Source: an uncultured Holophagaceae bacterium
GTDB taxonomy: Bacteria > Acidobacteriota > Holophagae > Holophagales > Holophagaceae
Direction of reading: 5' to 3'
Assembly: GCA_903876615.1 (NCBI GenBank)
Contig: CAIRAS010000301.1
Location: 1 to 6,966 of the forward strand
Length of the DNA: 6,966 bases
Below are positions 5,426 through 6,966 of the stretch, piece by piece. Made by a program: the position numbers and the translations under genes. The notes below the pieces were generated by a model, which saw only the letters and a program-made list of their open reading frames with translations, did not search any database and was not told where the DNA came from. Each line of letters begins with the position of its first letter. Positions within the stretch are counted from its first letter, which is position 1.

Positions 5426-5665
5426 ATGGCTGATGTGCGTAAGAAGGTCATAGCGATCATTGCCGAGCAGCTGGCGAAGCCGGAAGATTCCATCTCCGAG
5501 TCCAGCCATTTCGTGGACGATCTGGGTGCCGACAGCCTCGACACCGTCGAGATCATCATGGCGATCGAAGAGGCTTTCAGCCTCGAGATCCCCGAGAGCG
5601 AGCAGGAGAAGATCCGCACTGTGGGCGACGCCATCGCCTACATCGAGAAGCACGCGAAGGGCTGA
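5426..5665 (+). CDS. acpP: Acyl carrier protein
   Basis: This is a 79-residue acidic helical protein of standard length. The phosphopantetheine site is GADSLDTVE with Ser37, preceded by the conserved HFVDDL, and helix III ends with TVGDAIAYIEKHAKG. After holo-ACP synthase adds phosphopantetheine, the protein carries growing acyl chains in the cytoplasm for type II fatty-acid synthesis and donates acyl groups to lipid and lipid A synthesis. The strong ribosome site GGAGGAG (5413-5419), 6 nt before ATG, fits its usual very high expression. The longer open frame upstream (from 5144) lies on xerD antisense sequence and is not coding. fabF follows after 75 nt, the standard arrangement, but with an intrinsic terminator between them. 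Confidence 0.98.
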   Translation: MADVRKKVIAIIAEQLAKPEDSISESSHFVDDLGADSLDTVEIIMAIEEAFSLEIPESEQEKIRTVGDAIAYIEKHAKG

Positions 5666-5680
5666 TCCACCGCGATCATG

Positions 5681-5724
5681 ATGTGCCGCAGTGCCCCCAT
5701 GGCCCTGCGGCACGTTTGTTTTTC
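5681..5724 (+). terminator. Intrinsic terminator or attenuator between acpP and fabF
   Basis: GTGCCGCAG (5683-5691) and CTGCGGCAC (5705-5713) form a perfect 9-bp stem, extendable outward by a U-G and an A-T pair. Inside it, a second short stem GCC/GGC closes a 5-nt loop (CCCAT). It is followed by GTTTGTTTTTC (5714-5724), a good T-run. It begins 15 nt after the acpP stop and its T-run ends 16 nt before the fabF ATG. Since there is no room for a full promoter after it, fabF expression should depend on read-through. Confidence 0.85.
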
Positions 5725-5740
5725 AATATGAGGTGAAGCC

Positions 5741-6966
5741 ATGGTCAGGACCGTTGAGCGACGGCGCGTAGTCATTACCGGAATGGGCACTGTCAATCCC
5801 TGCGGGCTCACCGTGCCCGAGACCTGGGCCAACCTCCTGGCGGGGAAGAGCGGCATTGGCCTCATCGACCGCTTCGATACCACCGACTTCACCTGCAAGA
5901 TCGCTGGCCAGGTGAAGGGCTTCAACCCCGACCTGTGCATCGACAAGAAAGAACAGAAGAAGATGGACATCTTCATCCACTACGCCCTGGGCGCGGCCCA
6001 CGAGGCCTGGGTGGATGCGGGGTTCGACCAGGTCCAGCTCACCAAGGCCGAGCGCGAGGTCTTCGGCACCTACATCGGCAGCGGCATCGGCGGGCTCAGC
6101 ACCATCTGGGACGAGGCCAACGCCTACCGCGGCCCCCGCCGCACCAGCCCCTTCTTCATCCCCAGCCTCATCGTGAACCTGGCCAGCGGCCAGGCCAGCA
6201 TCAAGTACGGCCTGCAGGGCCCCAACAGCGCCGTGGCCACGGCCTGCGCCACCGGCGCCCACGCCATCGGCGACGCGGCTCGCCTGATCGCCTTCGGCTA
6301 TGCGGACCGCATGATGGCGGGCGGCAGCGACTCTGTGGTGAACCAGCTGGGGGTGGGCGGCTTCGCGGCCATGCGCGCCCTGAGCACCCGCAACGACGAA
6401 CCCGAGCGGGCCTCCCGTCCCTTCGACGTGGGCCGGGACGGCTTCGTCATGAGCGAGGGCGCCGGCATCGTCATCCTCGAGGAATACGAGCTGGCCAAGG
6501 CCCGCGGCGCGAAGATCTACGCCGAAGTAGCCGGCTACGGCATGAGCGGCGACGCCAACCACATCACCACCCCGGCCCCCGAGGGCGAGGGCGGCCAGCG
6601 CGTGATGCGGGCGGCCATCAAGGATGCGGACATCGCTCCGGAAGAAGTGGGCTACGTGAACATGCACGGCACCAGCACCCCCGTGGGTGACAAGCTGGAG
6701 TGCATGGCCATCCGCCGGGTCTTCGGCGAGCACGCCGAGAAGATCAAGGTCAGCAGCAGCAAGTCCATGCACGGGCACCTGCTCGGCGCTGCGGGCGGCC
6801 TGGAGACCATCGTGGCGGCCCTGGCGGTCAAGACCGGCAAGATTCCGCCCACCATCAACGTGGACCAGCAGGACCCCGAGTGCGACCTGGACGTCACCGC
6901 CAACGTCGCCGGGACCTTCGACTCCGAATACGCCATGAACAACGGCTTCGGCTTCGGCGGCACCAA
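5741..6966 (+). CDS. fabF: 3-oxoacyl-ACP synthase II (KAS II), C terminus cut by window edge
   Basis: The 408 residues present cover nearly all of a FabF (E. coli FabF: 413), so only about 5-10 residues are missing. The enzyme condenses malonyl-ACP with acyl-ACP, extending fatty acids in the cytoplasm. The thiolase-fold start RRVVITGMGTVNPCG is at residues 8-22. The nucleophile Cys169 is in VATACATG, His309 in VNMHGTSTPVGDK, Lys341 and His346 in KSMHGHLLGAAGG, and the final loop is NGFGFGGT. These align with Cys163, His303, Lys335 and His340 of E. coli FabF by a constant +6 offset. ALSTRNDEPERASRPFD and RDGFVMSEGAG are also typical. One visible change is His344 where E. coli has Thr (KSMTGH). 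The ribosome site AGGTGA lies 4 nt before the ATG. Co-expression with acpP is expected through the leaky terminator between them. Confidence 0.97.
   Translation, partial: MVRTVERRRVVITGMGTVNPCGLTVPETWANLLAGKSGIGLIDRFDTTDFTCKIAGQVKGFNPDLCIDKKEQKKMDIFIHYALGAAHEAWVDAGFDQVQLTKAEREVFGTYIGSGIGGLSTIWDEANAYRGPRRTSPFFIPSLIVNLASGQASIKYGLQGPNSAVATACATGAHAIGDAARLIAFGYADRMMAGGSDSVVNQLGVGGFAAMRALSTRNDEPERASRPFDVGRDGFVMSEGAGIVILEEYELAKARGAKIYAEVAGYGMSGDANHITTPAPEGEGGQRVMRAAIKDADIAPEEVGYVNMHGTSTPVGDKLECMAIRRVFGEHAEKIKVSSSKSMHGHLLGAAGGLETIVAALAVKTGKIPPTINVDQQDPECDLDVTANVAGTFDSEYAMNNGFGFGGT

Noticed and set aside
5291..5713. N-terminal extension of the recombinase to 5713
   Set aside because: It reads antisense through acpP and its terminator; the ATG at 5290 has GGAGG at 8 nt and gives the normal Xer length.
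5728..5736. ATG-AGG-TGA mini-frame just before fabF
   Set aside because: It overlaps the fabF ribosome site, has no site of its own, and is what AGGTGA after ATG gives by chance.
5723..6778. Minus-strand open frame of 351 codons opposite fabF
   Set aside because: FabF is unmistakable on the plus strand; the antisense frame reads as low-complexity Ala/Gly/His/Val and starts in the acpP-fabF gap without support.

Overview
The window is GC-rich, gene-dense bacterial chromosome. It holds seven protein-coding genes, two of them cut by the window edges, and no RNA gene, insertion sequence, CRISPR array or prophage signal that I can see. GC-rich codon use, a Gram-negative-style acpP-fabF pair and signal peptides suggest a free-living Gram-negative. 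An acidobacterium of the Holophaga/Geothrix type, or a deltaproteobacterium-like lineage, would fit, but that is an impression and not something the sequence proves.

Left part (1-3073). On the minus strand, a Rrf2/IscR-family regulator gene overlaps by 4 nt the start of a TtcA-type tRNA 2-thiocytidine synthetase, which runs off the left edge. Divergent from it, on the plus strand, are a secreted thioredoxin-fold protein with a WCxDS active site and, 43 nt later, a family-5 (peptide/oligopeptide type) periplasmic substrate-binding protein with no permease or ATPase genes in view. The 86-nt divergent gap contains a 25-bp imperfect dyad that matches the E. coli IscR type-1 site, as I recall it, at 20 of 25 positions. 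It overlaps the likely -35 of the regulator. The simplest reading is an autoregulated redox or Fe-S-responsive switch controlling genes on both sides.

Middle part (3083-5290, minus strand). A XerD-like tyrosine recombinase is followed after 75 nt by a WYL-WCX domain protein with no DNA-binding HTH. Long low-complexity tails flank its folded core: Ala/Lys/Pro-rich at the N terminus, and a ten-unit Arg/Pro/Glu hexapeptide repeat at the C terminus encoded by 18-bp tandem DNA repeats. It converges on the substrate-binding protein gene; the stop codons lie about 10 nt apart within or beside a GC-rich palindrome.

Right part (5291-6966, plus strand). acpP (acyl carrier protein) and fabF (3-oxoacyl-ACP synthase II, cut by the right edge about 5-10 residues before its expected end) form the fatty-acid elongation pair. 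A strong intrinsic terminator lies between them, only 16 nt before the fabF start. fabF is therefore probably transcribed by read-through, which would keep carrier protein in excess over the enzyme.

Nothing here is a clear new defence or mobile system. The items most worth a second look are the Rrf2 protein with its cysteines moved to the C-terminal tail plus its operator, the HTH-less WYL protein with repeat tails, and the terminator inside acpP-fabF.
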